Below, one piece after another: positions 16,867 through 24,109 of a DNA stretch of 45,853 nucleotides. The DNA comes from Clostridiales bacterium VE202-21 (GTDB taxonomy: Bacteria > Bacillota > Clostridia > Lachnospirales > Lachnospiraceae): positions 1 to 45,853 of the forward strand of contig BAIF02000057.1 of the NCBI GenBank assembly GCA_000509105.1, read 5' to 3'. The stretch's first letter is position 1. Every line of letters begins with the position of its first letter. A model generated the notes under the pieces. That model made no database searches, was not told where the DNA came from, and was given only the letters and a program-made list of their open reading frames with translations. The position numbers and the translations under genes were made by a program.

Positions 16867-17676
16867 ATGCGTAAACGATTGATTTCCCCGTTTGGGATTA
16901 CTGTTGAAATTCTGCTGCTGTTTCTGGTTCTTTCTATCTGGCAGGCCGGGGATGCAGACGGAGAGAACGGGTGGAAGATAAGCAGAGGAGGTATTTCAGA
17001 CAGCATTTCTGTCAATGCACAAAGCGGAACAGGAACCGGCTATTGGGAGAATGAAGTACAGAGAGAGGAGACGGAGCAAGGGGAGACACAGGAAGAAGAT
17101 ACACAGGCAGATGATTCACAGGGAAAGAACGGACAGGATCGAAATACGAAGGAAGAGGAGAAAAAAGACTTTATTAAATGGGTGGAATTTAATGTAACTT
17201 ACGAAGCATTGAACAGGGCCTATACATATGATGTGGAAACCTATGAGGAGGACGTCCATCTGAGCTGGGTGGAGCTTCTGGCCTACCTGGGCGCGAAATA
17301 CGGTGGGGATTTTACACGTTATTCGGAGCGTGATATGACAGAAGCTGCCGAAAAACTGTTGTCGGGCGATGTGACCATGGAAGAACTGACTGCAGGCATG
17401 CAGTATTACGGGTATTACCGGGAAGCGTACGGAGCTGTCCTGGATGGAATGGTAGGCGAATATGAGATTGAACGGCCGGCTGGGGAAGGGGCAGATAAAA
17501 AGGTCTGGAAAAAGTATTACGGACTGAAAGCTTACTGTCCAATTGCGAAGACATTTCCCTATTCGGATTACGACGACTTCGGGGTGTCCAGAAGCTATGG
17601 TTATCGGAGAAACCATCTGGGGCACGATATGATGGGGCAGGTGGGTACACCAAGAAGAAAGATATGCAGAACCTAG
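16867..17676 (+). CDS. M23 peptidase-type protein, C-terminus lost to element integration
   Basis: The ORF has an N-terminal membrane anchor (about residues 8-27), an acidic Glu/Gln-rich linker, a helical domain (about 100-200) and the first part of a LytM/M23 peptidase fold, YGYRRNHLGHDMMGQVGTP. The H and D of HLGHD are the first zinc ligands. After GTP the family continues for more than 100 residues with the HxH ligands, but here it ends nine codons later (RRKICRT). The break coincides with the end of the serine recombinase gene, so the host gene is interrupted at attL and the product should be inactive. The rest should lie beyond attR. ATG at 16867 follows GGAAGG. Confidence 0.85.
   Translation: MRKRLISPFGITVEILLLFLVLSIWQAGDADGENGWKISRGGISDSISVNAQSGTGTGYWENEVQREETEQGETQEEDTQADDSQGKNGQDRNTKEEEKKDFIKWVEFNVTYEALNRAYTYDVETYEEDVHLSWVELLAYLGAKYGGDFTRYSERDMTEAAEKLLSGDVTMEELTAGMQYYGYYREAYGAVLDGMVGEYEIERPAGEGADKKVWKKYYGLKAYCPIAKTFPYSDYDDFGVSRSYGYRRNHLGHDMMGQVGTPRRKICRT
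17642..17655. other. attL attachment site of the integrative element
   Basis: M23 coding homology stops at the codons for GTP (GGTACACC, 17644-17651), and recombinase gene sequence begins within 25 bases. The crossover for the serine recombinase must lie in or just before this segment. The exact core dinucleotide cannot be fixed without attR. Confidence 0.65.
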
Positions 17677-17693
17677 AAAGAGATTTCTAGGTT
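17670..17693 (-). terminator. Hairpin overlapping the recombinase stop codon
   Basis: AACCTAGAAA (17670-17679) and TTTCTAGGTT (17684-17693) form a perfect 10-base stem with loop GAGA and include the recombinase stop. The following minus-strand sequence is only moderately T-rich, so it is a possible terminator at the element end. Confidence 0.45.
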
Positions 17694-19220
17694 CTTGTCA
17701 TTTAACACGCATCTCTTTACAGTGCGACGAATAAGCTCGTTTTTTTCTTTATATGCCATGTCGTCGAAATTGTCAAGTAAGTAACAGATATTTTTATATA
17801 TTTCTTCTCGTTCTTCTGTTTCTGATCGCTCTTTATTGTCCCGTAATTCCTCAAGTTGTAACTGGTTTTTGAGAGTATTAAGTTTTTTATCAAGATTCTC
17901 TATTTGCTGGACAATATACTTTGCAGCCGTTGAGGTCACATTTTCTTGGAGCTGGCGGGTCAGGTTCTCAAGTGCGGATTCGGTAGAGCGGATATCCTTT
18001 TTAAGGGCATTGATATCGGTAACACTGTGCTGATTATGCTGCGGATGCACAAATTCCTCATCAATTCGAATTGCTTTCAGCTTATCTATAAAAAGATTGT
18101 CGATGGTATCAATTTTCACAAAATCAGCGTCACAATAATTTATTCCTTCTCTGTCCCTGGCAGGACAAAAATAGTAAGCAAACATTCTCTGATTTTTTAT
18201 ATACACACGGTTCTGCATAGTCCTTCCACATCTACATTTTAAGATTCCCCTCAGGATCCCGACCTCATGTTTTAGTGTACGGACTTGCTTATTTTGTCCG
18301 AGGCGTTCTTGTACAGCTATCCAATCATTTGCAGGAATAACATAATCATGGATGCCCAGGGCTATGATCCATCTATCCATATCTAATTTCTTCTTGTTTT
18401 CCGTTCCCTGCGTGCGTCCGTAGCCGATAAGCCCCTTTGTCCCGTCAAAAAGTCTCTTATCAGGGAGAGTGCAGCCCTTGCCATGTAAGTAATAAAATGC
18501 CTGCAAATCAGCTTGGCAGTATACCGGGTTCGTCAAAATCCCGTATATCTGTGAGGTATTTAAAAACTTTCCTGTCTCACTGGTAATACTATGATCTCGG
18601 CAGTATCTCTCTACCCGGGTGATAGGGTACCCTTCCAGGATCAGTTGGTAGAGCAGCTTTACACGGCCTATGGTTTCCTGATTGACTATAAGGTAAGAGT
18701 GTTCTTTACCATCCACCTTCTTTCGAATGGAGGTCATTCCGGAAGGAAGGTGCCCGCCAGTCCATTTCCCAGAGGCTCCTAACTGCTTCATATTATCGCC
18801 TACGCGCTCTGACGTGTTCTCACGCTCAAGCTGAGCGAAGGCAGCCAGAATATACATTACTGTGCGCCCGATCGGCGTGGAAGTGTCAAAAGACTCTTTC
18901 ACAGAGACGAAAGAAACGTCATGATCCTGCATGGTATCGTACATAGCGGAGAACTCTTTTACATTACGGCTGATTCGGTCAAGTTTATATACCATTACGA
19001 CATCCAACTTATTCGCCTTCACGTCCTGCATCAACTGCTGGAAAGATGGGCGATTCGTATTCTTTCCAGAAAAGCCCTCATCCTGATCATATATGAAAAA
19101 CTCTAATTCTTCACCGCGGAAGATGATCCCAGCATAATCTTTACACATTTTTATCTGCACAGCAACTGAGTCGCTGTTATCCCGGTACACTGATTTTCTT
19201 GGATATATCCCTATTTTCAT
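17673..19220 (-). CDS. Large serine recombinase (integrase)
   Basis: This enzyme integrates and excises the element through site-specific recombination with a covalent Ser-DNA link. The 515-residue protein has the resolvase catalytic domain (Ser in IYPRKS near residue 10; MVYKLDRISRN; TPIGRTVMYILAAFAQLERE), the recombinase domain (about 145-260), a zinc ribbon (CRCGRTMQNR ... YFCPARDREGINYCD, about 330-370) and a coiled coil (about 400-470). ATG at 19220 follows GGGAGGA on the minus strand; upstream in-frame codons lack a ribosome site. It reads outward and abuts attL, the usual place for such integrases. Direction control normally needs a separate small protein, not identified here. Confidence 0.95.
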   Translation of the reverse strand: MKIGIYPRKSVYRDNSDSVAVQIKMCKDYAGIIFRGEELEFFIYDQDEGFSGKNTNRPSFQQLMQDVKANKLDVVMVYKLDRISRNVKEFSAMYDTMQDHDVSFVSVKESFDTSTPIGRTVMYILAAFAQLERENTSERVGDNMKQLGASGKWTGGHLPSGMTSIRKKVDGKEHSYLIVNQETIGRVKLLYQLILEGYPITRVERYCRDHSITSETGKFLNTSQIYGILTNPVYCQADLQAFYYLHGKGCTLPDKRLFDGTKGLIGYGRTQGTENKKKLDMDRWIIALGIHDYVIPANDWIAVQERLGQNKQVRTLKHEVGILRGILKCRCGRTMQNRVYIKNQRMFAYYFCPARDREGINYCDADFVKIDTIDNLFIDKLKAIRIDEEFVHPQHNQHSVTDINALKKDIRSTESALENLTRQLQENVTSTAAKYIVQQIENLDKKLNTLKNQLQLEELRDNKERSETEEREEIYKNICYLLDNFDDMAYKEKNELIRRTVKRCVLNDKNLEISF

Positions 19221-19246
19221 ATCACAGTCCTCCCTATTGCATTGTA

Positions 19247-19546
19247 TTAATTTTGAGTACAAAAAATACACCTATACAGGTGCAGAGGATTTATGATATA
19301 ATCTGTGTGTCGGGTGATTATATCGGCTGCTCTGCGGCCTGTATAGCATCTATATAAGCCGTTCCTGTTGGCGCAGGGGCGGTTTTTGAAATTATGTAGA
19401 TAACGTAAAAGACCCCGTATTTCTACGAGGTCTTCATAATGAATACTGCTCGCCAGTTGACTGGGAGCTGTGTCTTCTATACTGCCGGTAAACGGCTTTG
19501 TTTTCTTTGCGTATTCATTATATACCTCAGTGTATGTAATTGTCAA
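19247..19546 (-). CDS. Uncertain small ORF with embedded hairpins
   Basis: The first 40 codons (MTITYTEVYNEYAKKTKPF and on) look coding, but the rest crosses a terminator-like hairpin at 19407-19432 and the palindrome at 19295-19324, and its composition becomes unlike protein (Cys- and Arg-rich). In another minus frame the segment near 19320-19385 reads KTAPAPTGTAYIDAIQAAEQ and stops, which also looks protein-like. A frameshift or a short real gene ending early is possible. No clear ribosome site is visible before the ATG at 19546. Confidence 0.3.
   Translation of the reverse strand: MTITYTEVYNEYAKKTKPFTGSIEDTAPSQLASSIHYEDLVEIRGLLRYLHNFKNRPCANRNGLYRCYTGRRAADIITRHTDYIINPLHLYRCIFCTQN
19261..19283 (-). 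terminator. Minus-strand terminator directly upstream of the recombinase gene
   Basis: On the minus strand CACCT-gtat-AGGTG is followed by TATTTTTTG. It lies about 45 bases before the recombinase start and would stop transcription coming from the cargo genes, so the recombinase may depend on read-through or its own promoter. Confidence 0.6.
19295..19324. promoter_or_regulatory. Inverted repeat upstream of the recombinase
   Basis: GATATAATC (19295-19303) and GATTATATC (19316-19324) form a 9-base inverted repeat with a 12-base spacer. It resembles a dimer operator and includes TATAAT-like sequence on either strand. The binding factor is unknown. Confidence 0.45.
19407..19432 (-). terminator. 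Hairpin followed by T4 on the minus strand
   Basis: GACCTCGTA-gaaa-TACGGGGTC then TTTT (minus strand) forms a nine-pair stem with one G-U pair. It probably ends transcription from the PemK-like gene or the small ORF. Confidence 0.5.
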
Positions 19547-19557
19547 TAATAATATGC

Positions 19558-20319
19558 TTATTTCTGTCCAGTAAAATTGTGTAAAATTTCTGAATCAATT
19601 AAATCTAGTTTTTCGGTGGAAAGTTTTACATTGCTTAAAATATCAAAATTCGTCTTTGGGTCGTATATTCTAATCTTGCTTATAGTGCGAATTTGACCTA
19701 CTAACGCAATGCTTCCAATCTTCATCTTTGCCACTTCATCTTTCATCCGATTGAGTAGGACAAGTTCCTGTTTACAAACATCTAAGTCACGTTTTATATT
19801 AGCTAATGTGTCATCAGGAGTTTCTTCATTAAGAAGTCCTATTGTTTCCTTCAATTCCACCATTCTGGCCAGAAACGTTTTTTCAGTGTAAGATATCTTG
19901 GAACTTAAATTTGTGAAAAGTTCATTCCCTAAATGCACATTCCCTCTGTGCAGATGCAGCAAGTCGGTTTTCTTTTTTACGGATGTGAGCGGAACAATTG
20001 TAAGTACTGGTGAATTCCTCGAATTGTTTTTATCAATGACGACACAATAGTGGAGCCCACCTTCTTCGCTCCCGACATTATAACCCAGATGAGCCTTGAT
20101 AATTTCCCCACGTTTATATCTTCTTAAGCTAGCTGATGAAAACTCTGGCTCGAAATCAAGGAAAGTAGTCCAATCCTCAAGCCAATAGCTAAACTTATCA
20201 GCCTTTCCGCGAATTTTAGCATCAGGACTTTTTATAAGCGAATCAATATAAGACTCTAATCTACATAAAGCTGACTTTTTATGCTCCAGAAGCTTTTCTG
20301 TTGAAATATTCCTTCCCAT
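19558..20319 (-). CDS. PemK/MazF-like toxin-fold protein
   Basis: After an N-terminal helical part of about 70 residues the sequence shows the PemK/MazF core: YKRGEIIKAHLGYNVGSEEGG, CVVIDKNNSRNSPVLTIVPL, TSVKKK, and at the end of the fold GQIRTISKIRI. A helical insertion (about residues 150-200) separates the core strands. Family members cut RNA, often as type II toxins; this protein is longer (253 residues) than classical MazF and no antitoxin gene is adjacent, so the role may be phage or element defence. ATG at 20319 follows AAAGGAGGG. Its leader carries the same short sequence as the next minus-strand gene. Confidence 0.7.
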   Translation of the reverse strand: MGRNISTEKLLEHKKSALCRLESYIDSLIKSPDAKIRGKADKFSYWLEDWTTFLDFEPEFSSASLRRYKRGEIIKAHLGYNVGSEEGGLHYCVVIDKNNSRNSPVLTIVPLTSVKKKTDLLHLHRGNVHLGNELFTNLSSKISYTEKTFLARMVELKETIGLLNEETPDDTLANIKRDLDVCKQELVLLNRMKDEVAKMKIGSIALVGQIRTISKIRIYDPKTNFDILSNVKLSTEKLDLIDSEILHNFTGQK

Positions 20320-20350
20320 TAATTTCCCTCCTTTTCTTTGGTTTCCAAGA

Positions 20351-20373
20351 AAACACCACATCTATGTTAAGCC
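20351..20373 (-). promoter_or_regulatory. Shared leader element, copy 1
   Basis: The minus-strand leader of the PemK-like gene contains GGCTTAACATAGATGTGGTG, nearly the same as the leader of the zinc-ribbon gene at 21452-21473. It lies about 31 bases before the start codon, so it could be a shared promoter part, operator or RNA leader. Confidence 0.45.
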
Positions 20374-20403
20374 ATCAGGCGTAATATTTGACTATTGTCT
20401 CCC

Positions 20404-21426
20404 TTATTGGTGCAAGGACATTGTTAAATCGCTTGGTTTTGCAGTAAAATGAAATTCGAATAAAGAACTGTCATATTCTGATCCTACTAAGCCATTAATA
20501 AAATCAGCAGTTGCTTGTCCAACCGCCTCGGAGGTGCTGTCTTTCTCCTGCATTGTTGTGTAATGGGTAAAAATGTTGTTCCACTCTTCCTCGGTTCCCC
20601 CATAATATAATTGGATTTTTTCACCTTCATCAGGATGAAAATAGGAAAGAGTATAATCATACATAACAGTCATAGTTTTGGGGAAATACACACTTCTTAC
20701 ATCGCTACAGTTAAATGCGCCTGTATTAAGATCAGTAATTCCTTCAGCCAATATTACTGTTTCAACTTTACTGCTTGAAAACAATGAAAAGTCAAGTAGT
20801 GAAGTAGTATATTCGATACCATCTATCGTATATACATTATTGATGACTAGGAGCTCATCATCTCCTTGATATGAATTTAGTGATATCTTATTATCTTTAA
20901 TTTCATATTCAAAATCATCAATGCTGTTATATGCTGGTTCTGCATTCACAGCAGTTTTGTTTAATGATTGTGAACTTTCATTGCTATTTGTATCTGCAAC
21001 AGCCATGTATAGACCCAGAATAAAAAGCAATATGAGAACAATAATTACGACCACAATGACTATAGCTTTTTGCGGAGATTTTCCGTCTTGAATTTCTTCA
21101 TTCCAGACAAACCCGCAGTCATTACATTGAAATTTAACATTAGAATTATTTCGAATTTTTATATTATGGCTGCTACACTTTGGACATATATTAGTATTAT
21201 AAGAATTTTTGGTGTATTTTTTGCCACAATATATGCATTCGTCAATAGCTACGGGTAAGGGACGTCCGCATTGATAACAATTAAACATTTGGGGGCGCTG
21301 GTCTTCCGGCATTTCTTCCACTTCATCAGGGTCTCTGAATTCGGAAGCAGGACAACCGCAATTAGGACATTTATACGCTTTGGTACTTATTTTTTTGCCA
21401 CATTCTGGGCATTTAATTAATGCCAT
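20404..21426 (-). CDS. Zinc-ribbon membrane protein with leucine-rich-type C-terminus
   Basis: The N-terminus carries several Cys pairs forming zinc ribbons: IKCPECGKKIS/YKCPNCGCP, then FNCYQCGRP/DECIYCGKK, then NICPKCSSHN/FQCNDCGFVW. One membrane segment follows (about residues 130-150). The extracytoplasmic part (about 155-340) includes a stretch like leucine-rich repeat 5 units (GITDLNTGAFNCSDVRSVYFP). The arrangement suggests a membrane-anchored surface protein with cytoplasmic zinc domains; function unknown. ATG at 21426 follows GGGAGGGAT on the minus strand. It is likely lysogenic cargo. Confidence 0.7.
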   Translation of the reverse strand: MALIKCPECGKKISTKAYKCPNCGCPASEFRDPDEVEEMPEDQRPQMFNCYQCGRPLPVAIDECIYCGKKYTKNSYNTNICPKCSSHNIKIRNNSNVKFQCNDCGFVWNEEIQDGKSPQKAIVIVVVIIVLILLFILGLYMAVADTNSNESSQSLNKTAVNAEPAYNSIDDFEYEIKDNKISLNSYQGDDELLVINNVYTIDGIEYTTSLLDFSLFSSSKVETVILAEGITDLNTGAFNCSDVRSVYFPKTMTVMYDYTLSYFHPDEGEKIQLYYGGTEEEWNNIFTHYTTMQEKDSTSEAVGQATADFINGLVGSEYDSSLFEFHFTAKPSDLTMSLHQ

Positions 21427-21451
21427 ATGATCCCTCCCTCTATCTGTACCT

Positions 21452-21473
21452 AAACACCACATTATGTTAAGCC
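21452..21473 (-). promoter_or_regulatory. Shared leader element, copy 2
   Basis: The minus strand reads GGCTTAACATAATGTGGTG here, matching the copy at 20351 apart from a one-base insertion and one substitution. It lies about 25 bases before the zinc-ribbon start codon. Confidence 0.45.
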
Positions 21474-21482
21474 GTATTTTGC

Positions 21483-21620
21483 TTAATCATCTAAATCATC
21501 ATCATTTATTTGTAATGGATAGCATTTCAGTTCTTCATCTTCAAGTTCGAATGATAGTCCAATTAGGTCGTTTATATTTTCCCTGATTAATATTGGGTCT
21601 TGTACTTCCATATCTTCCAT
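21483..21620 (-). CDS. Small acidic protein (45 aa)
   Basis: The ORF begins MEDMEVQDPILIRENINDLI and ends in a run of Asp (NDDDLDD). It starts 9 bases after the ImmA-like gene ends, on the same strand, so it is probably cotranscribed. The ribosome site (ACAGGT) is weak. A small acidic partner or inhibitor of the upstream protein is possible; this is inference. Confidence 0.45.
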   Translation of the reverse strand: MEDMEVQDPILIRENINDLIGLSFELEDEELKCYPLQINDDDLDD

Positions 21621-21629
21621 AATACCTGT

Positions 21630-22238
21630 CTACAATGTATCTTGGGTCCGATAGTATTCGATATATTTTTTGAATCTTCCAATTAGGATTTCCTCTATGG
21701 CAGATATTTGCTTAATAAATCTACCAAATAATTTGTCCCTTTTTAATTGCCGCTCTTTGTATAATGCATCTCTGAAATTTAAATGGGTAGCTCTCATAAT
21801 TTCATCGTTATTGGTGATTCCACATTCCTCCAAAATAATATTTGGAGCACGCACACAACGTGAAAACTCATAAACTTCTTTTTGTTCATCATCAACCGAT
21901 ATCCAAGCATCAGAAGAGACCATCTGAAGTTCAACGTATGCAATTGATGCAGCAACAGTGTTCAGAAGCACATAAGAATCGACTTTAGTGTTTATAAAAA
22001 TGTTATAATGATTATATATAGTATCGTAGCATATAAAGGCATTTCCGAATATTTCCCGTAATACTTCTGCATTGACGTTATACTTTCGGTTAGCATAATA
22101 ATATGAATAAAAATACACTTTACTTTCGCAATCAATAATAGAATTTAAATCTATTGGCAATTTTCTGCAATTGGAACGCACAATAAGATCATATGCTAGT
22201 TTGCGAATTAGTTCCTGATTATTATCGTTAGTATACAT
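21630..22238 (-). CDS. ImmA/IrrE-like protein lacking the zinc-binding motif
   Basis: The 202-residue protein sits just downstream of the S24 repressor gene, where ImmA-type proteases usually lie. The segment EVYEFSRCVRAPNIILEECGI matches the ImmA family's conserved region after the active site (normally NxFAxxLLxP). At the expected HExxH position it has NTVAASIAYVELQ, with no His or Glu pair, so it should not be a zinc protease. ATG at 22238 follows GGAG on the minus strand; the upstream codons in frame lack a ribosome site. It may have become a non-catalytic repressor partner. Confidence 0.55.
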   Translation of the reverse strand: MYTNDNNQELIRKLAYDLIVRSNCRKLPIDLNSIIDCESKVYFYSYYYANRKYNVNAEVLREIFGNAFICYDTIYNHYNIFINTKVDSYVLLNTVAASIAYVELQMVSSDAWISVDDEQKEVYEFSRCVRAPNIILEECGITNNDEIMRATHLNFRDALYKERQLKRDKLFGRFIKQISAIEEILIGRFKKYIEYYRTQDTL

Positions 22239-22293
22239 TAAAAACACTCCATACAGTTTATTTAATATCAGTGTAACATCCGTAGGAGTTTTG

Positions 22294-23151
22294 TTAATAA
22301 TCCAAAATTTGGTAACTAGGCTTTTCTTTCTTGCCTTTTTTGATCTCACGCATAAATACGGAATCGAATTCAGGTGACGTTGGGACTGTATCGAAATTCA
22401 ATTTGCTTATATCATCTTCATCAATCGATTTGTTTGCTAATGTATCTATTACGCGTCCTACGCAACGTATTTCTTCTGTAAACGGAATATTATCATATTC
22501 ATCATTGACAGAGATTAGTTCTCTATTACCCAATTTTTTAACAAGAGATTGACCATCAATAATAAATATACCTATTTCATTCCTATGAATCTCGCTGGTT
22601 GGTTCTACCAGAAGAGTTTCCCCATCATTATACTGTGGCTCCATACTTTTTCCGTTAACCCCTATAGCATATTTAACTTTCTTATACCTTGGAATATCTG
22701 GTATTTCTACCAAATCAACAGGAATATCATCAAAAACAATCTGTCCAGTACCGGCAGAGGCAAGACGCTGATAATACTGAATGTGACGTATTTTTTCAGA
22801 TTGTATGGATTCAAGTTGAAGCTTTTCTGACTCAGATCTTTTCCATTCTTCTTCGAGTGTCATATCGACCATTTTTTTGCCATGATCATCTAAAGCGCGG
22901 TATTTTCTTATTTTATTCATTTCAGTTATAGTTACTTCGTCATCTTTTTTGGGAAGCGCAGCTTGTAAAAAATATGATGCTGACACATTCAGAATTCCAC
23001 AGATATATGAAAGTGTATCTATATCGGGCTTGCTCACATTATTTTCCCAATTACTTATTGTATTTCCTGTTGTGTTTAATTGTTTGGCAAGTTCTGCTTG
23101 TTTTAGCCCTGCATCGAGTCTAGCACGCTTCAATTTTTCTCCAAATGTCAA
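22294..23151 (-). CDS. CI-like repressor with S24 peptidase domain
   Basis: Residues 1-65 form an XRE helix-turn-helix (FGEKLKRARLDAGLKQAELA, TTGNTISNWENNVSKPD). After a linker the C-terminal domain has the S24/LexA pattern: cleavage region near ASAGTGQ, nucleophile Ser in NGKSMEP (about residue 190) and Lys in GQSLVKKL (about 225). It is the main lysogeny repressor and should self-cleave when RecA is activated. TTG at 23151 follows AAGGTG with good spacing; the longer frame upstream runs into the operator region. It is divergent from the small genes at 23390. Confidence 0.9.
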   Translation of the reverse strand: MTFGEKLKRARLDAGLKQAELAKQLNTTGNTISNWENNVSKPDIDTLSYICGILNVSASYFLQAALPKKDDEVTITEMNKIRKYRALDDHGKKMVDMTLEEEWKRSESEKLQLESIQSEKIRHIQYYQRLASAGTGQIVFDDIPVDLVEIPDIPRYKKVKYAIGVNGKSMEPQYNDGETLLVEPTSEIHRNEIGIFIIDGQSLVKKLGNRELISVNDEYDNIPFTEEIRCVGRVIDTLANKSIDEDDISKLNFDTVPTSPEFDSVFMREIKKGKKEKPSYQILDY

Positions 23152-23180
23152 GTATATCACCTTCTTTCTATATAACGAAT

Positions 23181-23209
23181 ATACTACAACGCCTCTTGGA
23201 ATTTGTAAA
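23181..23209 (-). promoter_or_regulatory. Repressor promoter
   Basis: On the minus strand TTTACA (23204-23209) and TAGTAT (23181-23186) are 17 bases apart, about 30 bases before the repressor start. An operator-like palindrome at 23220 lies just upstream. Confidence 0.6.
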
Positions 23210-23219
23210 TGCATAATCA

Positions 23220-23301
23220 CAATAATATTGAGGCGTCACAGGGAAGCATATTGACACACCAATAATATTGGTATATTATTCTAATAAATACAATGTTATT
23301 G
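23220..23301 (+). promoter_or_regulatory. Early lytic promoter with CAATAATATTG operators
   Basis: TTGACA (23251-23256) and TATTAT (23274-23279) are 17 bases apart on the plus strand. The palindrome CCAATAATATTGG (23259-23271) lies between them, CAATAATATTG recurs at 23220-23230, and an imperfect copy CAATGTTATTG is at 23291-23301. Bound repressor would block this promoter. Operator identity is inferred from repeat and position. Confidence 0.7.
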
Positions 23302-23389
23302 GGCAGAGGGGGTGAATAATAATTAATATAGTATTATAAAGGTAAAGAATTTATGTACTTTTTAGTGGTGTTTTCAGGAGGGCGGTACT

Positions 23390-23500
23390 ATGGAAGAACT
23401 AAAAAAAGAGATTATTGCAATGATTAACAAAATTTCAAATGAACATTATTTGAGACGACTATATCTCATTTTAGTTGTCATTGCAGGGACTGACCATTAG
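23390..23500 (+). CDS. Small phage protein (36 aa) next to repressor
   Basis: The ORF begins MEELKKEIIAMINKISNEHY and ends LVVIAGTDH. It follows a good AGGAGGGCGG ribosome site and is the first gene of the rightward promoter at 23251. Short helical proteins of this pattern are common beside phage repressors, with unknown function. A terminator overlaps its end, so most transcription may stop here. Confidence 0.6.
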   Translation: MEELKKEIIAMINKISNEHYLRRLYLILVVIAGTDH

Positions 23501-23516
23501 GCCAGTCTCTTTTTTA
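23486..23516 (+). terminator. Intrinsic terminator after the small early gene
   Basis: GGGACTGACC-attag-GGCCAGTCTC is followed by TTTTTT (around 23510-23515). The stem has one mismatch. It overlaps the stop of the 36-codon gene and the end of the convergent XRE gene. Confidence 0.65.
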
Positions 23517-23900
23517 CTCAATTCCTAAACAAGCCTTCATAAATTCTTCTATATGTTTTAACTTCTCTGGGGATGCCTCAGCAATGGCATTCAACATATT
23601 CTTTGCAATCTGATTTTCTGTTATTGTCAACTTCCCTAGATTAATAGCATACCTATCGTCCTCAGTTACTTTGGCGAACATATTATCGTCTCCGCCCTCA
23701 CCAGTTCGGAACCAAACTTCGTTTATACCAAATTCTTTACATATTAAGGATTGGGCTGAGCCACTCGGATTCCTACGTCCAGTTTCATAACCAGTTATTG
23801 TGTTTTGGACTGTTCCTAATTTTTTTGCAAATTCTTCTTGAGTAAGGCCGAAATATTTTCTGATTTTTTTTATACGGTCTTTTAACTCTTCATTTTTCAC
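23514..23900 (-). CDS. Second XRE-family repressor
   Basis: The 128-residue protein has an N-terminal helix-turn-helix (DRIKKIRKYFGLTQEEFAKKL, QNTITGYETGRRNPS) and a helical C-terminal part with WFRTGEGGDDNMF, a pattern usual for short phage repressors. GTG at 23900 follows GGAGGTG on the minus strand; the longer frame upstream crosses the promoter. Its divergent promoter region (23926-24010) carries its own repeat family, distinct from that of the S24 repressor, so it is an independent switch. Confidence 0.8.
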   Translation of the reverse strand: MKNEELKDRIKKIRKYFGLTQEEFAKKLGTVQNTITGYETGRRNPSGSAQSLICKEFGINEVWFRTGEGGDDNMFAKVTEDDRYAINLGKLTITENQIAKNMLNAIAEASPEKLKHIEEFMKACLGIE

Positions 23901-23925
23901 AATATCACCTCCATCTCTAAATAGA

Positions 23926-23954
23926 ACTATATCAAAAAAAAACCGCATTGTCAA
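23926..23954 (-). promoter_or_regulatory. Promoter of the second repressor
   Basis: Minus-strand TTGACA (23949-23954) and TATAGT (23926-23931) are 17 bases apart. The -35 box lies inside the repeat unit ATTGACAATGCGGT. Confidence 0.65.
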
Positions 23955-24010
23955 TAAAAAAGTGATTGACATATACCGCAAAGAAGTATATAATAACCGC
24001 ATAGACAATG
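23942..24010 (+). promoter_or_regulatory. Strong rightward promoter with three operator-like repeats
   Basis: TTGACA (23966-23971) and a consensus TATAAT (23989-23994) are exactly 17 bases apart. Related sites sharing an ATTG-C-AT-CGGT pattern are at 23942-23955 (minus), 23965-23979 (plus) and 23996-24010 (minus). The neighbouring XRE protein is the probable binder. Confidence 0.7.
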
Positions 24011-24027
24011 AAAGTGGGGTGAAACAG

Positions 24028-24108
24028 ATGCAAGAAACTGTAACAATAGTGCTGATAATTTTAATTTTCATTATACAGGCTTATCTCTTTTTTACGAACA
24101 GAAAATGA
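24028..24108 (+). CDS. 26-residue hydrophobic peptide
   Basis: MQETVTIVLIILIFIIQAYL is a single membrane helix followed by a short basic tail (FFTNRK). It starts after AAGTGGGGTGAAA and is the only gene directly served by the consensus promoter at 23966. It ends one base before the convergent gene at 24110. Its form is like small membrane toxins or regulatory peptides of phages; the role is unknown. Confidence 0.5.
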   Translation: MQETVTIVLIILIFIIQAYLFFTNRK

Positions 24109-24109
24109 A

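Noticed and set aside
19558..20319. A complete toxin-antitoxin pair
   Set aside because: Only the PemK/MazF-like part is visible; neither neighbour looks like an antitoxin.
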